Origin: Myxococcales bacterium
GTDB lineage: Bacteria; Myxococcota_A; Polyangia; Haliangiales; Haliangiaceae
Direction: 5' to 3'
DNA: 64,000 nt
Assembly (NCBI GenBank): GCA_028287135.1
Contig: JAQBQE010000060.1
Location: 1-64,000, forward strand
Part shown: positions 36,459-45,172 of the stretch, piece by piece
Layout: each line of letters opens with the position of its first letter
Position numbering within the stretch: position 1 is the first letter of the stretch
Position numbers and translations under genes: made by a program
Notes under the pieces: generated by a model
What the model saw: the letters and a program-made list of their open reading frames with translations, nothing else
Databases searched by the model: none
Told to the model about the DNA's origin: nothing

Positions 36459-38732
36459 GTGGCGATCAATTCCGACGATCCCTCGTCGACGCAGACCGTC
36501 GACGAGCTGCTCGCGGCGGGGCGTCACGACGACGCTGCGCGGGCCGCGCTCTCGGCTGGCCTGCATGCGCGGGCGGCGGATCTCTACGAGAAGTTGTGGG
36601 ATTTCCGGGGCGCTCTCGACGCAGCCCGGGCCGGCGCGGATCTCCCGCGAGCCCTGCGCTATGCACTCGAGCTCGGGGATCAGGCGGCGATCGGCGAGCT
36701 CATGGAGACCTTGACCGCCACCGACGAAGGAGCGCGCGCCGCGCTCGAGGTGCTGACCCGGATGCGCCGCCACGCCGAGGCCGCGCCACTTGCCGAGAAG
36801 CTCGGAGACACGACGCGCGCGATCGAGCTGTACACCCGCGCACGCAAGGACCTCGATGCAGCACGCCTGCTCGAAGCCGCGGGGCGTGATCGCGACGCTG
36901 GCAAGCTGCTCGAGAAGGCGCTCGACTTCGCCTCGCAGGCAGAGCGCGCACCGATCCAGCTCGCGCTCGGGCGGATCCTTGCCCGCCGCGGTGCGTACCC
37001 GGAGGCCGCGCGGTTGCTCCAGGATGCACGCCGGACCCCTGCCCTGCGGGTCGAGGCACAGCGTCACCTGATCGCCACCCTCGCGGCGATGGGCCTGCGC
37101 GACGGCGCACGCGACGCACTGCTCGAGCTGCGCGCGATCGACGAGACCGTCCCCGCCGACCTCGATGCCTATCTCCGCGCCTGGCGCGACGAGGGTACCG
37201 AGCGCAAGACCGTGCGCGACCGCGAGCTCGTCGGCGGACGCTACCGGCTCGATCGCCTGCTCGGTGCCGGCGCCTCCGGCCGCGTGTTCCTCGCCACCGA
37301 CGAGATCGCCGGGCGGCAGGTCGCGATCAAGATGTTCTTCGCCGCCGGCGCGCGCGGTGGCTCCGCGTACGAGCGGTTCGTGCGCGAGGCACGGCTCGCG
37401 AGCACGCTGCGCCATCCCTCGCTCGTCGAGGTCTATGACGTCTCGGTCGAGCGCGGCTTCCTGGTCATGGAGTTCCTCCCCGGTGGCTCGCTCGCCCAGC
37501 GGTTCGCCGCCGGTGAGCGCCTCGCACCCGCGCAGGTCCGCCGGATGGCGCTCGACGTGATCGGTGGCCTCGAGGCCGCGCACCACCGCGGTGTCGTCCA
37601 TCGCGACGTCAAGCCCGCGAACATCTTCTTCGACGCACGCGGGACCGCGAAGCTCGGTGACTTCGGCGTCGCCCATCTCGTCGATCTCGGCCAGACGCAG
37701 ACCGGCGGCCTGATCGGAACGCTGGCGTACATGTCCCCGGAGCAGATCACCGGTGCACCGATCTCGATCGCCGCGGATCTCTATGCGCTCGGCGTGACCC
37801 TGTTCGAGGCGGTCACCGGTCGGATGCCGTTCCTCGGTCCCGACTTCGTCGCGCAGCACCTCGGCGAGGCTCCACCGGCCGCATCGGCGAGCGGACCCGA
37901 CGTCGTCGCCGGCTGGGATCCGATCCTCGCCAACCTGCTGGTCAAGAACCCACGCGATCGCACGCCGACCCTCGCGGATCTCCGGCGAGAGCTCGAGGCC
38001 CTCGATCTCGCCGGGCGGCCGATGATCGCTCCCCGCCCCCGGCGTGAGAGCCGTCCGCACTCGATCGCGCAGCTCGCCGAAGAAGGTGAGGTCAAGCCGC
38101 GCTATCAGTTCGAGACGCCGCTCGGGACCACGCCGATCTCGCAGCTCGCGCGTGCGGTCGACACCGTGCTCGATCGCTCGGTCGTCATCGAGCGGTTCGA
38201 TGCCAGCGACGAGGCGACGCGGGCACTCGAGCGTGCACGTCTGCTCGGCCGCGCGCAGAGCCCGTTCGTACAGCGCGCGCTGTCGCTCGACCGCACCGGT
38301 CGCGTGGCGGTGTTCGAGGCGCCGTCAGGGGCGTCGTTCGCGGATGCACCGCCTCAGCTCCCACCGACGGAGACGCTGCGTCTGCTCAAGCGACTCGCCC
38401 GCGCAGCCGCCGCGATCCACGAGCTCGGTGGATGTCATGGTGCGATCGGGCCACGCACGATCGTGCTCGACGATGGAGCGGTTCCGACGTTGATGGCGGC
38501 CGGCCTCGGGCCGGTGCCCGACGCGCAGCCGATCGATGACGTCGCCGCGATCATCGCGATCGTCGCGAGCGTGATCGGCTCCGAGGCGACGTTCGCTGCG
38601 CTCGCTCGGTCCGTGACCGAGGAGGTCGGGACCACCGTACCGGCGTATCTGACGCCGACTGACGGCGAGTCGCTGTACGCAGCCGCGGATGCGATCGACA
38701 TCGCCGTGCTCGCCGCGCTCGGCTCACGGTAG
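36459..38732 (+). CDS. TPR - Ser/Thr kinase - pseudokinase protein
   Basis: 757 residues from GTG 36459. Residues 1-245 form TPR-like helical repeats (AALSAGLHARAADLYEKLWD). The kinase domain (about 258-520) has LGAGASGRVFLA, VAIKMFF, HRDVKPANIFF near 380, GDFGVAH and MSPEQITG, so it should be active. The last 200 residues look like the C-lobe of a second, decayed kinase: CHGAIGPRTIVLDDG in place of HRDLKPxNILL and no DFG. No TM helix. The stop overlaps that of the convergent histidine-kinase gene by nine bases. Confidence 0.85.
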   Translation: MAINSDDPSSTQTVDELLAAGRHDDAARAALSAGLHARAADLYEKLWDFRGALDAARAGADLPRALRYALELGDQAAIGELMETLTATDEGARAALEVLTRMRRHAEAAPLAEKLGDTTRAIELYTRARKDLDAARLLEAAGRDRDAGKLLEKALDFASQAERAPIQLALGRILARRGAYPEAARLLQDARRTPALRVEAQRHLIATLAAMGLRDGARDALLELRAIDETVPADLDAYLRAWRDEGTERKTVRDRELVGGRYRLDRLLGAGASGRVFLATDEIAGRQVAIKMFFAAGARGGSAYERFVREARLASTLRHPSLVEVYDVSVERGFLVMEFLPGGSLAQRFAAGERLAPAQVRRMALDVIGGLEAAHHRGVVHRDVKPANIFFDARGTAKLGDFGVAHLVDLGQTQTGGLIGTLAYMSPEQITGAPISIAADLYALGVTLFEAVTGRMPFLGPDFVAQHLGEAPPAASASGPDVVAGWDPILANLLVKNPRDRTPTLADLRRELEALDLAGRPMIAPRPRRESRPHSIAQLAEEGEVKPRYQFETPLGTTPISQLARAVDTVLDRSVVIERFDASDEATRALERARLLGRAQSPFVQRALSLDRTGRVAVFEAPSGASFADAPPQLPPTETLRLLKRLARAAAAIHELGGCHGAIGPRTIVLDDGAVPTLMAAGLGPVPDAQPIDDVAAIIAIVASVIGSEATFAALARSVTEEVGTTVPAYLTPTDGESLYAAADAIDIAVLAALGSR

Positions 38733-40013
38733 CTGGGGCAACCGGATCGTGAAGTGCGCGCCCGCACCCGGCGCGGTCGTCAGCTCGATCTCGCCGCCTG
38801 CCCGCTCGACGAGGATCTTCGTGGTCGCCAGCCCGAGCCCGGTTCCGCGGCCGATCGGCTTGGTGGTGAAGAACGGCTGGAACAGCCGCGACCGGGTCTC
38901 CTCGTCCATCCCGCAGCCATCATCCGTGACGTCGATCATGACGCAGCCGGACCCGCGTCCGATCCGTACCGTGATCGTTCCGTCACCGGCGATCGCGTCG
39001 CGCGCGTTGAGCACGAGATTACTGAGCACGCGCAGGAGATCGTTGGCGCTCAGTGGGATCCGCGCCTCCCCGTCGTGATCGATCGCCAGCTCGAGCGCGA
39101 TCCGTCGGGGGATCGTGCGGCGCACCATGGCCGGCAGCGCTCGGGCCGTGGTCACGGCATCACAGCTCGCATCGACATCGCTCGCTCCGGGCGCGAACAC
39201 GGTCAACGATCGCATCGTACTGCGAGCGGCGGTCGTGGCCGCCACCACATCGGCGAGACACTCCCGGGCCTCCTCGTCGAGCTCGCGCGTCAGGGCCTCG
39301 GCCCGGCTCGCCACGATCTCGAGCGCGGCGCCGATGTTGGCGCCGACCTCGGCGGCGATCTCGACGATCAGGTCCGAGCGCTCGGACCGTGCGATCTGCT
39401 CGTCGATGGCCTCACGCGTTCGCCGGAGCTCGCGTTCATTCTGGAGCGCGACCTCGATATCGAGCCGCGCAGCGATCAGATGGCGAACGGCATACCCGAT
39501 GACGACGGCGATGCCGACCATCGCCGCGACTGCGGTGGGGATCATGCGTCCCCACGCCGCGGAGCTGTCGAGGTCGAACATCGGAGGAGGTTCGATCAGG
39601 CCCTGATCGATCAACGCTCCCACAGCGATCGGTGAGCTCACCAGCACGACCACGACCAGCCCGCGAACTCTCGGCGACGTGAACATGAACGAGAGTGCGA
39701 TCATCAGCAAATAGACCGCACCGATTCCGAGCAGGAGACCGAACGTCATCAGAGCGATCACGTTGGCGACCGTCAGGAGCACCAGGTACGCGTACGGCGT
39801 CCACGACGCGCGCGTACGCCAGCCGATGCCTCCGCACACGGCGACCGCGAAGGAGAGCAGCATCGCCGCCGGTGCCTGGTCCCGCCCAAGCGCCACGGTC
39901 TGGATCGCGGTCGCGAGCGTGCCCCCGACGAAGGCGACCCGATCGGCGCCACGACGGATCTGCGCCCTCAGCTCGGGTCCGACACTCCTGCCGATCGCGG
40001 ACGCTTCGCTCAC
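38724..40013 (-). CDS. membrane histidine-kinase-like ATPase lacking the phospho-acceptor His
   Basis: 429 residues. GTG 40013 overlaps the preceding stop (GTGA). About six TM helices (AAMLLSFAVAVCGGIGW to TAVAAMVGIAVVIGYAV) precede a helical hairpin region and a full HATPase domain: N box LVLNARDAI, DDGCGMDEE, FFTTKPIGRGTGLGLA. The hairpin that should carry the H-box reads LIVEIAAEVGANIGAALEIV with no His anywhere in it, so it cannot autophosphorylate on the usual residue. Partner upstream has the His but a broken ATPase; the pair may act as one kinase (inference). Confidence 0.85.
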   Translation of the reverse strand: MSEASAIGRSVGPELRAQIRRGADRVAFVGGTLATAIQTVALGRDQAPAAMLLSFAVAVCGGIGWRTRASWTPYAYLVLLTVANVIALMTFGLLLGIGAVYLLMIALSFMFTSPRVRGLVVVVLVSSPIAVGALIDQGLIEPPPMFDLDSSAAWGRMIPTAVAAMVGIAVVIGYAVRHLIAARLDIEVALQNERELRRTREAIDEQIARSERSDLIVEIAAEVGANIGAALEIVASRAEALTRELDEEARECLADVVAATTAARSTMRSLTVFAPGASDVDASCDAVTTARALPAMVRRTIPRRIALELAIDHDGEARIPLSANDLLRVLSNLVLNARDAIAGDGTITVRIGRGSGCVMIDVTDDGCGMDEETRSRLFQPFFTTKPIGRGTGLGLATTKILVERAGGEIELTTAPGAGAHFTIRLPQLP

Positions 40014-41644
40014 GCGACCTCCTGCGTCGCATGCGGAATCGCGGACTCGAGCTCGGTCATCGTGAACGGTTTCGGGAGAAACCGAACGTGCGCGTCGCGG
40101 AGCCGGTGGCGGAGGTCGTCGTCGGCACCAAAGCCCGAGCACACGACGATCGGGCGTTCGGGCGCGCGCTCGAACGACGCGATCGCGAGCTCCTCGCCGT
40201 CACCGTCGCCGAGCTGGAGATCGGTGACGAGCAGATCCGGGCCGGCGGCGAGCAGCGGCCAGGCCTCGGCGAGCGAGCTGGCCGACGTCACGGTGTAGCC
40301 GCGGCGGCCGATCAGCTTCGACAACCGACCGAGCACCAGCGGTTCGTCGTCGACGACCAGCGCGATCCGGGGCCGGTCGATCGCGGGGAGCACGGCGGCG
40401 GGCTCATCATCAGCGGGCCGCAGGCAGATATGGACCGAGACCACGTTGTCCTGCCCGCTGATCGTCAGGCTGCCACCCGCCTGCTCCACGACCTCCTTCG
40501 CCGCCGACATCCCGAGCCGCGCGCTGACAGACTTCAACCGGAACGGTGCGGAGCTCGTCGCTGTCTGGCGCTTCTCGACGCCGCGAAGATCGAGCTCGAT
40601 CATTCCTCCGACCCGACGCACGGTCAGCGAGAGCTGCGAGACCTCCGCGCGATCGGCGCGAAGCACGAGGCGGAACAGGATCTGCTCCAGCCGCTCGGGG
40701 GCGAGCGCGACGCGCACCGACGGGGTCTCGACGGCGAGCTCGATCTTGCGGCCCATCCGCTCGAGGCGTCTCAGACACGCATCGACGGTCGTCACGACGT
40801 CCGCGGTGGTCGTCGTCGGTGGGAACTTGCGACCGATCCACAGCAGATCGCGGACGAGCTCCGCCGCATGGTGCGATGCGCCCTCGAGGTCCGCGAGGCT
40901 CGTCCGCTGGCCGTGGGTCGCCACCTTCTCACCGAGGAGGTCAGAGGCGGCCAGGATCGCGGTGAGCGCGTTGTTGATATCGTGGGCCACGCCGCCTGCG
41001 AGCCGGCCGACCAGCTCGAGGTGCTCGACCTCATCGAGCTCCTGCCGGGAGGAATCGAGCCGGGTGCGGGTCTCGGTCTCGATGCGATAGGCCTCGGCCG
41101 CGCGCTCGTACGACTGCTCGAGCGACGCGATCAGAGCGCCGAGCACGCGCGCCGCGATCCACGACACCACACCGACGGTGAGTGCGATGCGGATCCAGAT
41201 CCGTAGTCCATCGAGGCTCATCACCGTGCCGGAGCCGAGCGATGGCACCACGTCGGAGACACGCACCAGGATCGCAGCGGAGGCCACCGCCACCATCACC
41301 CACAGCCCGGTTCGCGACCACAGCGCACCGGCCAGCAGGACCGCGAGCCCAAACGTCGCACCGACACCCGCGGTGGGCCCCTGCGTCCACAGGGCCAGCA
41401 CGGAGAGCCCCAGCATCGCCGTCGGGTACACGCCGCGCCGCCAGGGCGCGCGCCCCATCGTGCCGAGCAGGGACAGCCCCCAGACCACGAGCAGCCCCGC
41501 GCCGAGCACCCGCAGCCAGGTCGGTGACCCCGCAGGAAACACGAGGATCGCACCCGCCGCAATGCACGGGATCCCGACGAGCACGGTGCGATCGACCACG
41601 GCAAGCACCGGCGCGACCGACTCGTTCAGGTCAGGCCGATTCAT
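40010..41644 (-). CDS. hybrid histidine kinase with intact His and receiver but degenerate ATPase
   Basis: 544 residues: five or six TM helices (to about 185), HisKA with GRLAGGVAHDINNALTAI (His 221), a CA-like domain and a C-terminal receiver (VVDDEP, Asp 475 in LLVTDLQLGDGDG, FLPKPF). In the CA domain the N box is LEQILFRLVLRAD, with both Asn lost, and the DxGxG box is absent, so ATP binding is doubtful. The start ATG 41644 is chosen as the first Met of the frame. It is translated just ahead of, and coupled to, a protein with the complementary defect. Confidence 0.85.
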   Translation of the reverse strand: MNRPDLNESVAPVLAVVDRTVLVGIPCIAAGAILVFPAGSPTWLRVLGAGLLVVWGLSLLGTMGRAPWRRGVYPTAMLGLSVLALWTQGPTAGVGATFGLAVLLAGALWSRTGLWVMVAVASAAILVRVSDVVPSLGSGTVMSLDGLRIWIRIALTVGVVSWIAARVLGALIASLEQSYERAAEAYRIETETRTRLDSSRQELDEVEHLELVGRLAGGVAHDINNALTAILAASDLLGEKVATHGQRTSLADLEGASHHAAELVRDLLWIGRKFPPTTTTADVVTTVDACLRRLERMGRKIELAVETPSVRVALAPERLEQILFRLVLRADRAEVSQLSLTVRRVGGMIELDLRGVEKRQTATSSAPFRLKSVSARLGMSAAKEVVEQAGGSLTISGQDNVVSVHICLRPADDEPAAVLPAIDRPRIALVVDDEPLVLGRLSKLIGRRGYTVTSASSLAEAWPLLAAGPDLLVTDLQLGDGDGEELAIASFERAPERPIVVCSGFGADDDLRHRLRDAHVRFLPKPFTMTELESAIPHATQEVA

Positions 41645-41713
41645 GACAGGGAGGTCCAGCCTTTGGATATCGACCAGAATCCCAACCGATCAAGGGGCAC
41701 GCAAGGCGCCGGC

Positions 41714-43375
41714 TCAGCGCTTCTGACCGAGGAGCACCACGATCCAGATGGCGCCATCGCCGATCTCGGGATGCGAGCCCTGTGCGATACCGACCCCGAT
41801 GTCGTCCGGCTTGGAGTCACCGATCAGGGACGTGCCGTCGATCGAGTCGAGATCCGCCGACGCGGTGATCACGCTGCTGACGCGCGCGTAGCTCGCACCG
41901 AGGGCGTCGACCTGGCGCTTGATGGCGGCATACGCCTGCTCGCGCGTCTTGCCCGAGGCGAGCGCCTCCGAGAGTTGCTGACCGATCGCGGCGAGCTTGA
42001 CGTTGTTGCCCACAGGGCGCGCCTGCGAGATCCGCTGGAACACGAGCTCACCTGCACGGGCCGGATCCACCTTCGGCGGCACGCGCGTGAACACCTGGGT
42101 CAGGAAGATCTCCCGGCGGCCGGAGACCTCCTCGCCGAACACCGCGCCGATGCCGATGTGGGTCGCCGAATGGGACGTGATGTTCGCGCGATGCCCCGGG
42201 CTGTTCATCAGGCCCTGGTGCGCTTCGCCGACGCCATACGCGCGCGCGACGTTCTCGAGCACCACCGCGGTCTTGATCTTCGCAGCGCGCACGCGATCGG
42301 CGGCGGACCCCGTCGTCGGCGAGATGTGCGCGACGTTCTTGGTGCGACGCATCTCCTCCGAGTGGCCGCGCGAGACCGCAGCGACCCGATCGTCCCAGAC
42401 CAGCGCGCTCAGACCCGCCGCGACGCGGTCGCGGTTGACCATCGCGAGCAGCCGCTTCTCCGCTTCCTCGGTCGTCGCGGCGGGCGCGTCGTCGAGCGAC
42501 GGGTCGACGGTCAAGGAGGCTGGCGCGGCGGTGCCACACCAGACCGGGAAGTTCGCGAGCACGGTCGAGCCGCTGACATCGCTCGCCGTGATCTCGACCT
42601 GCTGCCGACCCTTGTGCGAGCCGCACGAGACCTCCGAAGTGAACCCGCCCGCGTGACCGGTCTTGAGCTCGAGGCGCTCGGTCGATCCGGTCTCGTACGT
42701 CACGAACACCTCGGGGCTCGCGTAGCGCGCGTCGACGACGGCATTGATCGTGAAGCTGCCGCCCGCGGGCAACGAGCGTGGAATCGGCGACGTGCTGACG
42801 GCCGATGCCTGCAGAGCGAACACGACGGCGCCGGTGCCGTCGGGCAATCGCTTCGCAGCGCCGATGCCGACCCGCGCGGTCGCGCCGTCGGCCAGGATCT
42901 CCGCGAGTCGCGGCTGGAGCTGCTCGACGATCAGCTGCGGCGAATCGATATCGCCCCACACCACGAGCAGGTGTGGCGATGGCTCGATGATGCCGTTACG
43001 GTGAAGCGCGAACTCGACCAGGCTGTAGCCGATCACGCCTTCTTCGGGGACGACCTCGGCGAGCTCGGCGCATGCGCGGAACAGCCGGGCATCCGCGATC
43101 GGAACCGACGTCCCGGCGCGACCCGCCGCTTCCTTGATGGCGATCATCACCGCGTCGCCGAGCGCGGTCTTCGGCGGCGCCTGCAGCGGCTCGTTGTAGC
43201 GACGGGCCGGCTCACTCGCAGGCGCGAACGTCACCGGCGCCATCGCAGGTGCGGCCTTGGCAGTGCCGGTACTGGCCGCCCCTCCGCGCCAGCTCGGCTG
43301 AGCACCCACCTGTTGCGGACCGTGTTTCGGGCATCCGGTGGCGAGGACCAGCGCCATCACGGCGAGCGAGCGCAT
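41714..43375 (-). CDS. CAP (SCP/PR1)-domain lipoprotein
   Basis: 553 residues from ATG 43375, which opens a lipoprotein signal (MALVLATGCPKHG). The longer frame upstream lacks any signal. The CAP domain in the second half has LLAMVNRDRVAAGLSALVWD, SRGHSEEM, NVAHISP, ENVARAYG, LMNSPGHRANITS and THIGIGAVFG, keeping the His and Glu residues of the CAP cavity. The first half is beta-rich with Cys residues; the last 130 residues are helical and may be a separate module. CAP proteins bind lipids or act as proteases in other organisms; role here unknown. TAGTTT lies seven bases before the ATG. Confidence 0.85.
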   Translation of the reverse strand: MRSLAVMALVLATGCPKHGPQQVGAQPSWRGGAASTGTAKAAPAMAPVTFAPASEPARRYNEPLQAPPKTALGDAVMIAIKEAAGRAGTSVPIADARLFRACAELAEVVPEEGVIGYSLVEFALHRNGIIEPSPHLLVVWGDIDSPQLIVEQLQPRLAEILADGATARVGIGAAKRLPDGTGAVVFALQASAVSTSPIPRSLPAGGSFTINAVVDARYASPEVFVTYETGSTERLELKTGHAGGFTSEVSCGSHKGRQQVEITASDVSGSTVLANFPVWCGTAAPASLTVDPSLDDAPAATTEEAEKRLLAMVNRDRVAAGLSALVWDDRVAAVSRGHSEEMRRTKNVAHISPTTGSAADRVRAAKIKTAVVLENVARAYGVGEAHQGLMNSPGHRANITSHSATHIGIGAVFGEEVSGRREIFLTQVFTRVPPKVDPARAGELVFQRISQARPVGNNVKLAAIGQQLSEALASGKTREQAYAAIKRQVDALGASYARVSSVITASADLDSIDGTSLIGDSKPDDIGVGIAQGSHPEIGDGAIWIVVLLGQKR

Positions 43376-43436
43376 CCGCCGAAAACTAACACGCCCGATG
43401 AGCACGCGCCGCCGATCGAAGCCGGGCGCTCCCCGT

Positions 43437-45158
43437 TCAGCGAGAGGTCGCGGTGCCGGAGCCGGCGGATGCACCGCCGGAGCCTTGGGCGCCGCTGCCC
43501 GTCGCTGCGGGTGCGCGCGGGGTCACAGCGGGTGCGGGTTTCGCCGAGCCGGGTGCGACGATGGAACCTGGGCTGAACGTGGCCCCGGTCGCTCCACCCG
43601 GCGTCCCGACCGCGACCCTGGTGAGCCCGACAAGCTTCGCGCGATCGAGCAGCTGCACCATCCGGGCGTGGCCGACCCCAGGATCGGAGATGAACGTTAC
43701 CGCCGTGGTCTTGTCGCGCGCATACGCGGCGCGCATCAGCTGGTCGAGCTGAGTGTCGTCGATGACCTTGCCGCCGACCAGGACCGCGTCGAGCCGGACC
43801 ACGATCTCGAGCGCAGCTCCCGGCGCCGCTTCGCTGACGGTTCCCGAGCCGGCTGCCGCCGATCCGCTACCCGCGCCGGTTCCAGGCGGTGGCAACGGCC
43901 GCACGTTCGTTCCCGGCACGACGCCGCCCGCGATGTCCGCGAACACGACGGTCAGCATGCGATCGAGTCCGTGCCAGTCCTGGTACGTGATCCGGTTCCA
44001 GGAGGACGCCGTGGGGTTCTGCGCCGCGGTCTTCTTGTCGACGCGCACGAGGTTCATCCGCCAGCGATCACCGACCTGCGGTGGCAAGCGGACGCTCATC
44101 GCATCATCCTTGCCCTTGATCGCAGCCCACGGGATCGCGATCTCGACGTCCCAGCCCTGGTTCGGGTTGAGCTTGACCGCGGTCACCATGCCCGAGTCCC
44201 AGGCCTCGTCGCCCTTCGCCGCGCGACCCTGCGCGAACCACGAATCGAACGTCGCGTTGTTCGGATTGACCTGGAGCTCGACGTAGCCGCGGCGGTTGCC
44301 ATCGGCATCGATGAACATCTCGATCGCGTCCTGCTTCCACAGTGGATCGTCCTGGTTCTTGAACTCGCTGAACACCTCGCTATCGACAACGTTCGCGAAC
44401 ACGTAGAGGTTCTGCTCGTCCCACGTCATCCGGCCCGTCGCCTTGCCGACCGGCTCGGGGCTGCCCTCGGCCGTGAGCCAGTCAGGCGACTGCGCGACGC
44501 CCATCCAGCCCTCGTCGAGCGCCATGCCGTCGATCGCGATCGGACCGCGTGCGTACGGCACGTTGACGGTGCCCGGCGGTGGCGGCGCCTTCGACAGGTC
44601 GACGTCCAGCTTGTGCGCGATCACCGCGCGATCTTTGACCTGCGCGCCCGTCGCAGCCATCCGGTCGCCGACGCCGTGCGCGCCGACCTGGATCAGACCG
44701 ACGAGGAGCGTCGCCTCGTGCGAGCGCCAGTCGGGGCGAACAAAGATCTCCTGCTCGTCCTCGATGATCTCGCCGGGAGTCCACGTCGCCGGCCCGTGCG
44801 CGCGCTGCATCTCGGTCGCCGGCAGGTTCATGAAGTCGGGCTTGTTCGGCTCGCCGCGAAGCAGCGAGAACACCTGCCAGCCGGGGCCCACGGGCGCGAG
44901 CACCTTCCAGTAGTGCGTGATCTTGAGCGCTGCACCGGGCACCGCGCGCTCGACGTCGATGGTGTTGCCGAGATAGACGACCTTGCCGCCGAGCGTGACA
45001 TCGAGGGTGGCGGTCATCGGCGGAGGTGCCTGCAGCAGGTGCTTGCCGACGAAGCCGGGGTCCACACGCTTGGGCTGCGGACCCGAACCTTGATCGACGC
45101 AGCCGCCTCCGATCAGCGCACCAGCGACGCCGATCGCCGCGACGAGGGAGCTCCGCAT
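43437..45158 (-). CDS. lipoprotein with CBM9-like and ExbD/TolR-like domains
   Basis: 573 residues, lipobox IGGGC. Residues about 200-400 match a family 9 carbohydrate-binding (DOMON-type) domain: YARGPIAIDGMALDEGWMG, DEQNLYVFANVVDS, WKQDAIEMFIDADGNRRGY, WDVEIAIPWAAI. After a GSGS linker, residues about 450-530 (LEIVVRLDAVLVGGKVIDDT, VTFISDPGVGHARMVQLLDR) resemble the periplasmic domain of ExbD/TolR, here detached from its usual inner-membrane helix. This pairing is unusual. ATG 45158 has a TATAAG hexamer eight bases upstream and is 9 bases from the preceding stop. Confidence 0.8.
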   Translation of the reverse strand: MRSSLVAAIGVAGALIGGGCVDQGSGPQPKRVDPGFVGKHLLQAPPPMTATLDVTLGGKVVYLGNTIDVERAVPGAALKITHYWKVLAPVGPGWQVFSLLRGEPNKPDFMNLPATEMQRAHGPATWTPGEIIEDEQEIFVRPDWRSHEATLLVGLIQVGAHGVGDRMAATGAQVKDRAVIAHKLDVDLSKAPPPPGTVNVPYARGPIAIDGMALDEGWMGVAQSPDWLTAEGSPEPVGKATGRMTWDEQNLYVFANVVDSEVFSEFKNQDDPLWKQDAIEMFIDADGNRRGYVELQVNPNNATFDSWFAQGRAAKGDEAWDSGMVTAVKLNPNQGWDVEIAIPWAAIKGKDDAMSVRLPPQVGDRWRMNLVRVDKKTAAQNPTASSWNRITYQDWHGLDRMLTVVFADIAGGVVPGTNVRPLPPPGTGAGSGSAAAGSGTVSEAAPGAALEIVVRLDAVLVGGKVIDDTQLDQLMRAAYARDKTTAVTFISDPGVGHARMVQLLDRAKLVGLTRVAVGTPGGATGATFSPGSIVAPGSAKPAPAVTPRAPAATGSGAQGSGGASAGSGTATSR

Positions 45159-45166
45159 GCCGGTAC

Positions 45167-45172
45167 CTTATA
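45167..45172 (-). promoter_or_regulatory. -10-like TATAAG before CBM9/ExbD lipoprotein
   Basis: TATAAG on the minus strand, eight bases before ATG 45158; it overlaps the TAA stop of the upstream cNMP-domain gene. Suggests an internal promoter. Confidence 0.35.
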
